From Hymenobacter glacialis (lineage in GTDB: Bacteria; Bacteroidota; Bacteroidia; Cytophagales; Hymenobacteraceae), in contig NZ_MDZC01000014.1 of NCBI RefSeq assembly GCF_001816165.1, positions 1 through 64,000 of the forward strand: 64,000 nucleotides of DNA, given 5' to 3'. Position numbers and translations under genes: made by a program. The notes beneath the pieces are model-generated. The model was given only the letters and a program-made list of their open reading frames with translations, was not told where the DNA came from and did no database searches. Below are positions 7,843 through 17,122 of the stretch, in pieces. The stretch's first letter is position 1. The number at the start of each line of letters is the position of its first letter.

Positions 7843-9699
7843 TTAGCGCTGCGTCCAGGTGTTGTCCTGCTCGGTGGCATCCATGAAAACGCCCTGCTGC
7901 AAGCTCACGGACTTCACGGCTTTGGGCACGCTGATGACGGCCTGCTTCTGGTTGGCCTGCCAGATGGCGGGCGACTGGTGCAGGGTGGCTTTGGTGCCGT
8001 CGGTGTACTCCACGGCTACATCGAAGGGAATGACAAAGCCACCGATGTTCTGCACCGTGATGGTGCTCCCGCTGGCCGATACGGCCAGGTCGATGTAGTT
8101 ATTGGTAAAGAACCAGTTCTGGAAAAACCAGTTCAGGTTCTGGCCCGAAGTGGTGCTGAAAGAGTTGAAAAAATCCCAGGGAATGGGGTGTTTGCCGTGC
8201 CAGTCGGCCATGAACGCGTGCAAGGATTTCTTGAACTGCGCATCGCCGAGCATGTCTTTCAGGGCGAAGTAGCTCAGTGAGGGCTTGCCGTAGGCGTTGT
8301 TGCCGTAGCCGGCGCGCAGTTCGCTGCTGGGCGTGATAATGGGCAGGTCCTGGGCTGAGTTGCGGTCGTTTATCCAGCGGCTGACGCGGAATTTCTTGTG
8401 AAATTCATCGGCGTAGGCTGCGCCGTTCTGGCTGGTGTTGATAAGGCGCTCAAATGTGGTGGCCCAGCCCTCGTCCATGTAAGCAAACCGGCTTTCGTTG
8501 ATGCCCATGTAGAAGGGGAAGTAAGTGTGCACGATTTCGTGGTCCTGCACAAACTGGCCGAATTTGGGGTCTTCCTGCGGGCTGTCGTTCAGCATCATGG
8601 GGTATTCCATGTCGGCAAAACCTTGGAAAGCCGTCATTTTGGGGAAGGGATACGCCACGCCGGGCCAGTTTTTGGGGTCCGAAAACCAGCCCAACGCGTA
8701 CTGCCCAAACTTCACCGACTGGTGGAAATTGGCGGTAGAGTCGGCAAAGGCGGCCTGCATGCTGGCGCGGCGCTTGGTGCGGGCATCCACCACCACGCTG
8801 GCCGCGTCCCACACGTAGCCGCTGCTCAGGCCCACCGTCACGTCGGAAATGTCGTTGGCGGTCCATACCCAGGTGTTGGTGGGGTTTTGGGCGGTGATTG
8901 ACTTTTTGGCCAGGTCGGCGGCGGTGGCCACGTGAATGACTTTGTCGCTGGTGAAGGACTGCTTCAGGCGCTTGGCTGCCGCCTTCTGCAGCACCTGGTC
9001 GGGGTTTTGGAGGGTGCCGGTGGCCCACACAATGTAGTTGGCGGGCACCTGCACGCTCAGCCGGTAGTCGTTGAAATCGTTGTAAAACTCCTTGCTGTCC
9101 ACAAACGGCAGCCGGTCCCAGCCGGCGTAGTCGTCGTACACGGCCACGCGGGGGTAGAAGTAGGCCAGGAAAAAGGTGTTGGGGTCGATAACGCCCTCGC
9201 GGCCGCTTTCCAGCGAAAGCGGAAAGTGCCAGGCAATGGTGAATTTGACGGAGTCGCGGGGTGCCAAAGGCTTGCCCAGGGGCAGGCTGCGGGCCGTGCC
9301 GCCATCGGCAAAAGGCGCGGGCAGGCCCTGGCCGTTCACCTCAAACGTGTCGATGACGAGGCCCGAAGTGAGGTAGTCGGGGTTGGCGTCGGCATCGCGG
9401 GCCGCACCGGGCCGGTGAATGTTCATGGCCAAGCGCATCACCACTTGCCGCAGCGTGTCGGGGCTGTTGTTGAAGTAGGTAATGGTTTCGCGGCCGCGAA
9501 TGTCGCGGGCGGGCGGCGCGGCCTGCACCGTGATGTCGTAGCGGGCGCGGTTTTGCCAATATTTGGCGCTGGGGCGGCCGTCAGGGCTGCGGGTGCCTTT
9601 ATCGTAGGCCCGCTGAATGTCGCGGGGCATGTAAAGCGTTTGGGCCGCGGCCGGGCACAGCGTGCCGGCAAGCAGGAAGGCAAGGAAAATTCGAACCAT
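7843..9699 (-). CDS. M1 family zinc aminopeptidase, secreted or periplasmic
   Basis: This is a 618-residue M1-type metallopeptidase. The zinc motif is HEIVH followed, exactly 18 residues later, by Glu in DEGWATTFE (HExxH-X18-E). The exopeptidase loop upstream reads GFADMEYPMML in the place of GAMEN. A signal peptide (MVRIFLAFLLAGTLCPAAAQ) supports export and fixes the start at 9699; an in-frame ATG at 9837 would put about 46 unlikely residues before it. The N-terminal half is the beta-sandwich domain and the C-terminal part a small beta-rich tail. It probably trims peptides in the periplasm or outside the cell. Confidence 0.9.
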   Translation of the reverse strand: MVRIFLAFLLAGTLCPAAAQTLYMPRDIQRAYDKGTRSPDGRPSAKYWQNRARYDITVQAAPPARDIRGRETITYFNNSPDTLRQVVMRLAMNIHRPGAARDADANPDYLTSGLVIDTFEVNGQGLPAPFADGGTARSLPLGKPLAPRDSVKFTIAWHFPLSLESGREGVIDPNTFFLAYFYPRVAVYDDYAGWDRLPFVDSKEFYNDFNDYRLSVQVPANYIVWATGTLQNPDQVLQKAAAKRLKQSFTSDKVIHVATAADLAKKSITAQNPTNTWVWTANDISDVTVGLSSGYVWDAASVVVDARTKRRASMQAAFADSTANFHQSVKFGQYALGWFSDPKNWPGVAYPFPKMTAFQGFADMEYPMMLNDSPQEDPKFGQFVQDHEIVHTYFPFYMGINESRFAYMDEGWATTFERLINTSQNGAAYADEFHKKFRVSRWINDRNSAQDLPIITPSSELRAGYGNNAYGKPSLSYFALKDMLGDAQFKKSLHAFMADWHGKHPIPWDFFNSFSTTSGQNLNWFFQNWFFTNNYIDLAVSASGSTITVQNIGGFVIPFDVAVEYTDGTKATLHQSPAIWQANQKQAVISVPKAVKSVSLQQGVFMDATEQDNTWTQR

Positions 9700-9888
9700 A
9701 AAAAAACAGACGGCGGGAAAACGAGAGGTGTTGCAGTTAAGGCAAGCAAAAGTAGCCCGACGCCACTGGCCACCGCAACGCGGCAGCATCTTCGCACCTC
9801 GGCTCCGAGCAACTGCCGCGAGCGGCACCACCGACATTCAACAACACGTTGCGACTATGCATCCGTGGGCTGATTCTATCCTGCGACT

Positions 9889-11813
9889 TTAGGGCTTCAC
9901 CTCCACCCAGCCCTTAAACCTGCGGCCGTCGGTGTAGCGCACCAGATAGAAGTAGCTGCCGGCCAGGCCCGCACCGCCCCACCGGAAATTGCGGTCGGGC
10001 GACTGGTACACCACCTGTCCCCAGCGGGAGTAGATGGTGATGCCGGCGAAGCTGCGCCCGCAGAAATCGGCCGGCAGGTCGGGCATGCTGAGGAAGTCGT
10101 TCTTGGCATCGCCGTTGGGCGTGATGATGTTGGGCGGGCGGAAAGCAACCGAATCCTTTTCGGGCACCAGCTCAAACCGCACCACCCGCTCCTTTGGAAT
10201 GGGCACGCAGGGGCCGGTTTCAGTGAGCCGGAAGCGCACGGTGAGCGACGTGACGGTACTGCTGCCGGCGTCGCAGTTGGGGTCCCAGGTGAAGAGGCCG
10301 GTGGCCTCGCCGGGGCCATTCTGGGCGGTGAAGCGCATGCCCCGGGCCGCCAGGTCGAAGCCGTCGCCGGTGGCGGTCAGGACCAGGGCGTTGCGGTCGG
10401 CGTCGGTGCCCAGCAGGGTGGCACTGTAGCGGCTGCCCAGCGCCACGCGCACTACGGCCGGCGGCGCAGTGGGCTGGGCCGGCTCGGGCGGGAAGGTGCT
10501 GGTGAGCCGGGGTGCGGCATTGGGCGCTATCGTGGCCGTGAACGCCACGCGCAGGGTATCGCGCCGGGGCAGGCTGCAGCCGTTGTCGGCCACAATCAGG
10601 TCGAGCAGGTACACTTTGCCCTGGCTGTCGATGCACTCGGGGAAGCACAGGGTGGTGGTGAGGGTGTCGGGGGCGCCGGCGGCGCGCACGGTGCCGGTGC
10701 GGCTGGTGGTGAAGAGCGGCGCGGGCCCGGTGAAATTCACCGGGCGGCTGCTCAGGGTGAGCACCGAGTTGGGGTCGGGGTCGGTGTAGCGAATGGTGAG
10801 GCAGCGGTTGCCGCCCGGCACCAGGCGCAGGGTGTCCTGGCCGGGGCGGAACAGGGCCGGGCTGCCCGTGGCCTGCGCCTGCAGGCGCGGTGCGGCGTTG
10901 GTGGGGCAGTTCAGCACAAACAGCTGAAAGTCGCGCCGCGTCTCGCCTATTTTCACGCCGCGCCGGTACTCCGAGCAGCGCACGCCAAATACGTACAGCC
11001 CCAGGCTGGCCGGCCGCACCGTGAGGCGACCGGTGCGGGCGTCGATGCCCAGGGCGGGGCTGCCGGGAATCTGGTTGGCGGCGCTCCGACCCGCGCTCCA
11101 CTGAATGAGGGGGTAGGGCGCGCTGCCGGCCTGCGCCACCGACGGCATGTTCGACGAGGTGAAGCCGTTAAGGGGCGTCACCATGTCGTAGGCCAGGGAA
11201 TCCTGGTCGGGGTCCTGGCCCCCAAATCGTAGTAGAACAGCTCGCCGCGGCAGGCGTAGTCGCCCAGCGGCGGAAAGATGCGCGGCGTGGAATCAATAAA
11301 CGCGGCCCCGTTGCGCACCACCGCCGGAAACTCCAGGTAAAACGCCTGGGCGGCCCCGGCAGGGTTCACAATGTTGCTGATGGTGACGTTGCGGCAGCAG
11401 CGCTCCACGGCCACGTAGTAGCCCGCGGGGTTGTTGTACAGGGCCGGGTCGAGGGTAATGTCGCGGGTGTACACCAGCTTGCGCGTGCTGAGCGAGCCCA
11501 CGGCGCAGGCCGGGCTGGTATAGTTTACGAAGGTATTGGCGGCCAGCACCAGCACCACGTCGGTAATGCGCTGGTTGGTGGCTTTGGAGAAAATGCTGGC
11601 CGTGAGCTGCGGGTCTAGGGCACCGGGGGAGCCGTTGATGGCGTCGAAATACAGGTTGAGGCTGAGCGTGTAGGCCGTGCCGGCTTTGTGCTGCAAATCC
11701 AGCTCGCCGCCCACAATGTGCGTGGCCGAGGCCGCCAGTGGAGCCACCAGCGCCAAAACCAAAACTAGTAAAAAAGGGCGGCAATCAAGCAGAACCATCC
11801 AGCATCGTATCAT
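9889..11813 (-). pseudogene. gliding-motility-associated C-terminal domain protein (T9SS type B cargo), split by a frameshift
   Basis: Two overlapping leftward frames make one gene of roughly 630 residues. The first (11813 to 11178) has a signal peptide, then THIVGGELDLQ, a typical start for this Bacteroidota surface-protein family, and reads in-family up to GELFYYDLG. The second (11184 to 9889) continues the family and ends with a type B sorting domain: NIITPNGDAKNDFL, YSRWGQVVYQS, then GSYFYLVRYTDGRRFKGWVEV. The join is at a run of five C (11219-11223; G on the coding strand). One extra G, or a -1 slip, gives the continuous reading DLGGQDPDQDSLAYDM. The product would be exported by T9SS to the surface. 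Either a real lesion or a sequencing error is possible. Confidence 0.85.
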
Positions 11814-12126
11814 AGCCAGTAAGATACCCCAAAAAATGAATACACGGCGGCGCTGCGTTCTATTTCAAAGGGAAAAAATGCCAGCCAAGCTGGGCAGATC
11901 CGCCCCGTGTGCTCCGGCAGCTACTGGCGGCAGGCAAATGCCAGCAAGCGAACAACGAGCGGCGCGCTGTGGCATTATTTTGCGTAACGGCAACGCACGG
12001 GACTGCTAATATTTGCTCCCATTTCACCCCAGTCGTCTTCCGGCGCCGGGCGAACCAAAGGCGCCACGGGGCGTAAAGCAGCTAGCCCGGGCATATCTCC
12101 GGCCTTTCCATTACCGCCACCCTCCT
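11814..12126. other. intergenic region between divergent genes
   Basis: About 310 bases lie between the T9SS type B gene and the DJ-1/PfpI gene. No gene-like frame or RNA is visible. A TTATTTTG stretch near 11975-11985 resembles a Bacteroidota -7 element for the rightward gene but is not a full match. Confidence 0.4.
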
Positions 12127-12705
12127 ATGAGCATCTTCAGCAGCGACAAACTCAAGGGCAAGAAAGTTGCCATCATCGCCACCGACGGATTCGAGCAATC
12201 GGAACTCGACGAACCCAAAAAATACCTGGAAGGAGAAGGTGCCGAAACCCACGTCATCTCCCTCAAAAGTGGCTCCATCAAGGGCTGGGACGGTCCCTCC
12301 AAGGACTGGGGCAGCAAAGTGAGCGTCGATAAAGTAATCGGCGATGCCAAGCCTGCCGACTACGACGCGCTGGTGCTGCCCGGTGGGCAAATGAACCCCG
12401 ACATCCTGCGCATGGACAAAGACGTGGTGGCCTTCATCCGCGAATTTGCCCGCTCCAGCAAAGTGGTGGCTGCCATCTGTCACGGTCCCTGGCTGCTCAT
12501 CGAAGCCGAAGCCGTGCGCGGCAAACGCGTGACCAGCTGGCCCAGCCTGCAAACCGACCTGCGCAACGCCGGCGCCCATTGGGAAGACTCCGAAGTGGTG
12601 TGCGACCACGGCCTTATCACCAGCCGCAACCCCCAGGACATTCCCGCCTTCAACAAGAAGATTGTGGAGGAAATGCTGGAACCCCAGCACGGCGGCAACA
12701 GCTAG
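12127..12705 (+). CDS. DJ-1/PfpI family type 1 glutamine amidotransferase-like protein
   Basis: This is a cytoplasmic protein of 192 residues in the DJ-1/PfpI superfamily. The nucleophile elbow reads AAICHGPWLL with Cys118 followed by His, and the conserved acid is Glu23 in DGFEQSEL. The block DYDALVLPGGQMNPD matches the family's PGG loop. Relatives (PfpI, YhbO) have been called proteases or protein deglycases and are often linked to stress; the exact activity cannot be read here. The start at 12127 gives MSIFSSDKLKGKKVAI, which fits the family; the frame extends upstream to 12013 but that part is not family-like. It ends at a perfect bidirectional terminator. Confidence 0.9.
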   Translation: MSIFSSDKLKGKKVAIIATDGFEQSELDEPKKYLEGEGAETHVISLKSGSIKGWDGPSKDWGSKVSVDKVIGDAKPADYDALVLPGGQMNPDILRMDKDVVAFIREFARSSKVVAAICHGPWLLIEAEAVRGKRVTSWPSLQTDLRNAGAHWEDSEVVCDHGLITSRNPQDIPAFNKKIVEEMLEPQHGGNS

Positions 12706-12740
12706 CCCGCCAGCGCCAGCAATGTGCTAACCGCATGCAA

Positions 12741-12780
12741 ACACAAAGCCCCGACTCTATGCAGAGTCGGGGCTTTGTGT
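12741..12780. terminator. bidirectional terminator between convergent genes
   Basis: ACACAAAGCCCCGACTCT and AGAGTCGGGGCTTTGTGT pair perfectly over 18 bp with a four-base loop. It separates the rightward DJ-1/PfpI gene from the leftward hydrolase gene. Confidence 0.9.
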
Positions 12781-12853
12781 TTGAATAGTAGGTGGTCGGT
12801 TAACCGAGCCACGCTGGCAACGAGCAGCCCCGTTACCGTTGAGCCACTGTTAC

Positions 12854-14032
12854 TTACTTCTGGCCCAGAATCCAGGTGCGGATATCAGCTGGCGCATCAA
12901 TCGAAACGGGAGCGGGCGACATGCCCGCCGCGATGGCGCTGGTAAGCTGCAGGGCGTGGTTGAGGCCGGGGTAGTTTTTCTCGGCTACGTGGGGGTTGCC
13001 GTGCAGGCCTTTTTTCAGGAGCGAGACGTTCACCAGCGGGTTTACCACGGTGTCGTCGTCGCCTTGCAGCAGCAGCACCGGGCAGCGCACACCGGCCAGG
13101 CTGGCCTGCGGGTCGAAGGTGAGGTAGCTGCGGTAAGCGGGCGTGGTGAGCAGCTGCACGCTGGCTTGCACATCGGCCGGCGCGATGCCGGGGTAGCGCT
13201 GGCGCAGCATATTGGTCAGAATGGCCTGAGCCTGGGCGTTATCAGGCGTTTGGCGTACAATCTCCAGCATGGCGCGCTGGTGCTTGATGAGGCTGGCCTC
13301 GTCGCGGCGAATGGCCATTTTCTGCCGCATGCGCTGCTGGTCGAGGTAAGTCTGCACCTGCGCGGTGTTGGAGCCATTGGCGCGCATTTTGGCGGCTTCC
13401 TGCTCGGCTGCGGTCAGGTCGCGCTGGTACTGGCGCTGGCGCTGTATGTCGGTCGAGTCGTTGCCCAGAAATTTGCCGTACATCACGGGCTGGGTGGCCA
13501 GCACCTCGCGGCCGGGCAGCCCTGCTGCTGCCAGTGCTACCACAAAGGCGGGCGCCAGCGGCTGCGCGCCGGCCAGCAGAGCCACGTTGGCTCCTTCGCC
13601 GTGGCCGATGATGCCCAGGCGCGTCACATCAAGCTGCGGCCGGGTGCGCAGGTAGTTGAGGGCGGCAAGGGCATCAGCCGAACGCTCGCTCAGGGTAGTG
13701 GTGCTGAACGAGCCTTCCGAGCCGCCCTGGCCGCGCTCCTGCAGGCGCAGCACGGCCATGCCCTGGCTCACGAGGTAGTCGGCGAGGGTGTTGAGCAGCT
13801 GGTTATCTGCCGAACGCGGGTTATCGGCATCGGAGCCGCGCTCGGGCAGCAATATCACCGCAGGAAAGGGACCGGGGCCGCTGGGCATCCGGAGCAGCCC
13901 GTTGAGCCGCACGCCGCCGGCCGGCGAGGTCAGGGCAACGGTTTCGGTGCGGTCCAGCGGCATGGCTTGCAGCGCAAAGCTGCCGGTGAGCAGGGCGCAG
14001 AGAGTAGCGAGGGCGGCGATGAATTGGCGCAT
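12854..14032 (-). CDS. secreted alpha/beta hydrolase-fold protein with altered nucleophile
   Basis: This is a 392-residue protein with a signal peptide (MRQFIAALATLCALLTGSFA). It has the alpha/beta-hydrolase layout of dienelactone-hydrolase or acyl-peptidase-like secreted enzymes of Bacteroidota. The oxyanion region LLPERGSD, the acid-bearing LLLQGDDDTVVNP and the C-terminal His in NYPGLNHALQ are in place. The nucleophile elbow reads GIIGHGEGANVA: residue 145 is Gly (codon GGC at 13600-13598) where the GxSxG motif needs Ser. A helical insertion of about 120 residues, rich in Gln and Arg, sits between the elbow and the Asp strand. As written, hydrolysis by the usual mechanism should fail; it may be inactive, binding-only, or contain a sequence error. 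Confidence 0.8.
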   Translation of the reverse strand: MRQFIAALATLCALLTGSFALQAMPLDRTETVALTSPAGGVRLNGLLRMPSGPGPFPAVILLPERGSDADNPRSADNQLLNTLADYLVSQGMAVLRLQERGQGGSEGSFSTTTLSERSADALAALNYLRTRPQLDVTRLGIIGHGEGANVALLAGAQPLAPAFVVALAAAGLPGREVLATQPVMYGKFLGNDSTDIQRQRQYQRDLTAAEQEAAKMRANGSNTAQVQTYLDQQRMRQKMAIRRDEASLIKHQRAMLEIVRQTPDNAQAQAILTNMLRQRYPGIAPADVQASVQLLTTPAYRSYLTFDPQASLAGVRCPVLLLQGDDDTVVNPLVNVSLLKKGLHGNPHVAEKNYPGLNHALQLTSAIAAGMSPAPVSIDAPADIRTWILGQK

Positions 14033-14253
14033 GGGCGAAGTAGCGGTCAGGAGTTGTAGCAGTCACCTGATTGCCTAGTCAGGCTAAAAGGACTGCTCAA
14101 AATTCCGCGCTTCGGCAGCACCGTTTTGCTTTATAAGTTGAACCCCACTATTTACACGGCTTATGGAGGTATTTGCCAAGCGAACCAATGGGCAGTTTTC
14201 TCAAAATGGGCCGGCTTTCCCATTATGGGATGTCAAATTGTAGTTTTACTATT
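14033..14253. other. AT-richer intergenic region, no gene seen
   Basis: This stretch lies between two leftward genes and holds no supported coding frame or strong hairpin. It would contain the promoter of the hydrolase gene. Confidence 0.4.
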
Positions 14254-14757
14254 TCAAGTTAACTGCTGCAGCCACGCCTGGCCCTGCCAATGCAGCCACG
14301 CCCACATCACGGCATCAAAAGCCAGTAAAAAACCTCCCTGCACCCACAGCGAGCGGCCAAATCCGAGCATTCTTTCGGGCCTGTTCCGGCCGGGGTGCCT
14401 GCCCAGGGCGCGCAGGTAAAAACCCGTCATGATGTAGGCTACATCGAGCCCGGCATTTAGTAAAAACAGGTTTTCGTTGAGCAACTGCTCTCTAAACAGG
14501 TGGGCCATGCTCAACCCCGCTGGCACCGAAAACCGTAGCTGCAATATGCCCCATCCCGCCAGGACCGCGTTCACCAGCCCCCAGCCCACGTTCATGGCCT
14601 GGAAATAATACGGTTCGTAGCGGCGGTCGGCGCGGGCCAGCAGGTAGCCGCCCACCACCAGATTGAGCAGGGCCCAGGCCGCCAGCACCGCCAGGCCCCG
14701 GCCCACCACTTGCTCATTGCCCTGAAATATGACTGCAATCTGGGCGGGCGTAAGCAT
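14254..14757 (-). CDS. small integral membrane protein of unknown function
   Basis: This 167-residue protein has about four hydrophobic segments: GLAVLAAWALLNLVVGGYLL, NVGWGLVNAVLAGWGIL, NLFLLNAGLDVAYIMTGFYL and the C-terminal WVQGGFLLAFDAVMWAWL. The loop RADRRYEPYYFQAMN resembles proteins annotated in Bacteroidota as uncharacterised membrane proteins. I do not recognise a function. The start at 14757 (MLTPAQIAVIF) is preferred; the frame runs up to 14973 but the upstream part has no membrane-protein character and overlaps a terminator. Confidence 0.7.
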   Translation of the reverse strand: MLTPAQIAVIFQGNEQVVGRGLAVLAAWALLNLVVGGYLLARADRRYEPYYFQAMNVGWGLVNAVLAGWGILQLRFSVPAGLSMAHLFREQLLNENLFLLNAGLDVAYIMTGFYLRALGRHPGRNRPERMLGFGRSLWVQGGFLLAFDAVMWAWLHWQGQAWLQQLT

Positions 14758-14971
14758 GGGCAACAGGATGTAAGAAGAACTCGGAAAGCAGCAGGATGCG
14801 GATGGTATTGCCCAACCTGATGCTGCATGCTTTCGACAATGGATTGCCGCTATGGGCACAAGCCGCCGGCCCTGTATGGGCCTTTTTTCAATACCAGCCC
14901 AACCCTTGGAAAGTTTGTAAACAACGTGGCCACCGTGGGCCGCCCGCCCGAACGGGGTGCAGCACGCCCAC

Positions 14972-15003
14972 AAAAAAAGGAGGCTTATGCAGCCTCCTTT
15001 TTT
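14972..15003 (-). terminator. terminator of the outer-membrane barrel gene
   Basis: AAAAAAAGGAGGCT and AGCCTCCTTTTTT form a hairpin just downstream of the leftward gene at 15027-15716, followed by a T run in its sense direction. Confidence 0.8.
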
Positions 15004-15026
15004 GGGAATAAATTGAGCAGCCAGGC

Positions 15027-15716
15027 TTATTGGGTAAAGCCGATGCCTACGTACAGCTGCACGAGGCTGTTGTACAACTTGCTGTTGGAGAAAGACGGGT
15101 TGATGAGGCCGGTCTGGCTGTTGCCATCTTCAAAAAGTTTGCCCAGGCTCAGGTTGTAGCGGGCGCCCAGGCGGGCGGGACCCACGCGGGCTTCCAGACC
15201 ACCCACGGCCCCATAGTCAAACGAATTGAAGCCGTTGGCGGCGATGTCCAGCGTCTTTTCGTCGCGGCGAATGTTGGTGAGCAGCGACACCTGCGGCCCC
15301 ACGTGGAAGCTGAGGTTATCGGTGAAGTTGCCCACGTACATCACGGGCAGCATCAGGTAGTCCATGCGGTAGCGCTGGCGGGCCGAAGCGCCGGCACCGG
15401 TTCCGGTGTTGGCTTCAAAGCCCTGGCGCGAATACAGCAGCTCGGCTTGAATCGACGAAAACTGGTTGAGACCAAACTGGCCGTAAAGCCCGCCGTGCAA
15501 GTCGCTGCGCGACTGGCGCTCAATGCCCGAAATATCGTCGCCGCGCAGGGTGTTGAAGTTATACCCACCTTTGATGCCGAAGCCGGTGTTGCGCGATTCG
15601 GTGACGCCGCCGCCGGTGTAGTCCACCGACGATTGGCTACCGCCCGGGCGGGCCTGCGAAAATGCTGCCGTGGAAGAACCTACGGCCAATAGTAAAAACA
15701 GAAGAGTCTTTTTCAT
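15027..15716 (-). CDS. outer-membrane beta-barrel protein, PorT-like
   Basis: This 229-residue protein has a signal peptide (MKKTLLFLLLAVGSSTAAFSQ) and a C-terminal domain of alternating hydrophobic strands. It resembles the PorT/outer-membrane beta-barrel domain family of Bacteroidota (GFGIKGGYNFNTL..., QAELLYSRQGFE, YLMLPVMYVGNF, FHVGPQVSLLTN, LGARYNLSLGKLF). Such small eight-strand barrels are common and mostly uncharacterised. PorT itself works in T9SS, but this general similarity does not show that role here. Confidence 0.82.
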   Translation of the reverse strand: MKKTLLFLLLAVGSSTAAFSQARPGGSQSSVDYTGGGVTESRNTGFGIKGGYNFNTLRGDDISGIERQSRSDLHGGLYGQFGLNQFSSIQAELLYSRQGFEANTGTGAGASARQRYRMDYLMLPVMYVGNFTDNLSFHVGPQVSLLTNIRRDEKTLDIAANGFNSFDYGAVGGLEARVGPARLGARYNLSLGKLFEDGNSQTGLINPSFSNSKLYNSLVQLYVGIGFTQ

Positions 15717-15871
15717 GGGAGAAAGAAGATGAGGAAAATGAAGCTTAAGGGAGGGTAAGATTACTATTCCCGTTTGCCACTATACTTTACCGGGGGCATA
15801 AGGTTGCCGCAGGGCCCCGGCGAAAGCCAAAAAAAGCCGCCACCGCCTGTGCGCCTGCCGCCGTTGCGTGC

Positions 15872-15879
15872 TACCTTTG
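15872..15879 (+). promoter_or_regulatory. -7 element TACCTTTG upstream of tRNA-Val
   Basis: TACCTTTG fits the Bacteroidota -7 consensus TAnnTTTG and lies 31 bases before the tRNA. No clear -33 TTG is present at the usual spacing, so strength is uncertain. Confidence 0.55.
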
Positions 15880-15910
15880 GGCGTGCCGCCACGCAGTGCG
15901 CAGGCATTCC

Positions 15911-15985
15911 GGGGTGTTAGCTCAGTTGGTTCAGAGCGCCACCCTGACACGGTGGAGGTCGTTGGTTCGAGCCCAATACGCCTCA
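15911..15985 (+). tRNA. tRNA-Val (anticodon GAC)
   Basis: A complete 75-nt cloverleaf can be drawn by eye. The acceptor stem GGGGTGT pairs with ACGCCTC, with G-T wobbles at two pairs. The D stem is GCTC/GAGC, the anticodon stem CCACC/GGTGG holds loop CTGACAC with anticodon GAC, and the T stem GTTGG/CCAAT holds loop TTCGAGC. The discriminator is A, and CCA is not encoded. GAC reads GTC valine codons. Confidence 0.93.
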
Positions 15986-15989
15986 CGGA

Positions 15990-16023
15990 AACCCTCATTG
16001 CCTAGCGCAGTGGGGGTTTTTTA
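15990..16023 (+). terminator. terminator after tRNA-Val
   Basis: An imperfect hairpin (AACCCTCA with TGGGGGTT) is followed by TTTTTT directly downstream of the tRNA. Confidence 0.65.
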
Positions 16024-16135
16024 TTGAGCCGCCCTGGGGTTCAGGCGGCCCACAGTTTGGGTGCGCCAGTGGGTTTTGCCGGGCAGTTGTGCACTGCCGG
16101 GTAGCCAAATCCCGCGCTTATTTCGTTGCTGCTTT

Positions 16136-17122
16136 ATGCTGCCAATTGCTTTCGCACCCACTTACGCCCACCCGCTGCCAGCCGGCCACCGCTTTCCGAT
16201 GTTGAAATACGAGCTGCTGCCCGAGCAGCTCCTGCACGAGGGAACGGCCACCAGCGGCGATTTTTTTGTGCCCACGCCGCCGCCCGTGGCCGACGTGCTG
16301 CTGGTGCACGCCGCCGACTACTACGAGCGGTTGCGTCTGGGCCAGCTTACTCGGCTGGAGGAGCGCACCACCGGATTTCCGTGGTCGGCCGCGCTGTTTG
16401 AGCGCGAAATCACCATCCTGGGCGGTACCATTGAGGCGGCGCGGCTGGCCCTGCAGCACGGCGTGGCCTTCAACATTGCCGGGGGCACGCACCACGCGTT
16501 CCGGGCGCGGGGCGAAGGGTTTTGCCTGCTCAACGACCAGGCCGCCGCCGCCATGTGGCTGCTCACGCACATGCCCGCCGTGCGCAAAATCCTCATCGTA
16601 GACCTCGACGTGCACCAGGGCAACGGCACAGCGGCCATCTTCCAGCACGAGCCGCGGGTGTTTACCTTTTCCATGCACGGCGCCCGCAACTACCCCGCCC
16701 GCAAAGAAGCCTCCGACCTGGACCTGCCCCTGCCCGACGGCACCGACGATGCCCACTACTTGCAGCTGCTGGGCGAAACCCTGCCCCGCCTGCTGGATGA
16801 AGTGCAGCCCGATTTCGTGTTTTACCTGGCGGGCGTCGACGTGCTGGCTACCGACAAGCTGGGCCACCTGGGCCTCACCCGCGCCGGCTGCCGCCAGCGC
16901 GACGAGATGGTGCTCAGCCTCTGCCACCGCCACCGCCTGCCCGTGGTGGTGTGCATGGGTGGCGGCTATTCCGAGCGCATCCTCGACATTGTGGAAGCCC
17001 ACGCCAATACTTTCCGCGCGCCGCCGCACTTTATTAATGAGCAGGGGCAGACAATTGCTGGCGCGCGTCTGCGACGCGTTGCCGACTGGTTTCGCGTCTG
17101 CGACGCGGGGGCGAACATCTGA
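16136..17122 (+). CDS. histone deacetylase family protein (arginase/deacetylase fold)
   Basis: This is a zinc-dependent deacetylase of the bacterial HDAC/AcuC-like group, 328 residues from the ATG at 16136 (MLPIAFAPTYAHPLP, the family start). Active-site blocks are clear: GGTHHAFRARGEGFCLLND with the tandem His, IVDLDVHQGNGTA with the zinc Asp and His, YLAGVDVLATDKLGHL with the second zinc Asp, and VVCMGGGYS. Substrates may be acetylated polyamines, acetoin-like compounds or proteins. The last 27 or so residues after NTFRAPPHF are encoded by the left arm and loop of an inverted repeat (17048-17210) and do not look like the family. Confidence 0.9.
   Translation: MLPIAFAPTYAHPLPAGHRFPMLKYELLPEQLLHEGTATSGDFFVPTPPPVADVLLVHAADYYERLRLGQLTRLEERTTGFPWSAALFEREITILGGTIEAARLALQHGVAFNIAGGTHHAFRARGEGFCLLNDQAAAAMWLLTHMPAVRKILIVDLDVHQGNGTAAIFQHEPRVFTFSMHGARNYPARKEASDLDLPLPDGTDDAHYLQLLGETLPRLLDEVQPDFVFYLAGVDVLATDKLGHLGLTRAGCRQRDEMVLSLCHRHRLPVVVCMGGGYSERILDIVEAHANTFRAPPHFINEQGQTIAGARLRRVADWFRVCDAGANI

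Noticed and set aside
9057..9873. Overlapping frames on both strands inside the M1 peptidase gene.
   Set aside because: The peptidase frame has a signal peptide and a complete HExxH-X18-E site; the others have no features.
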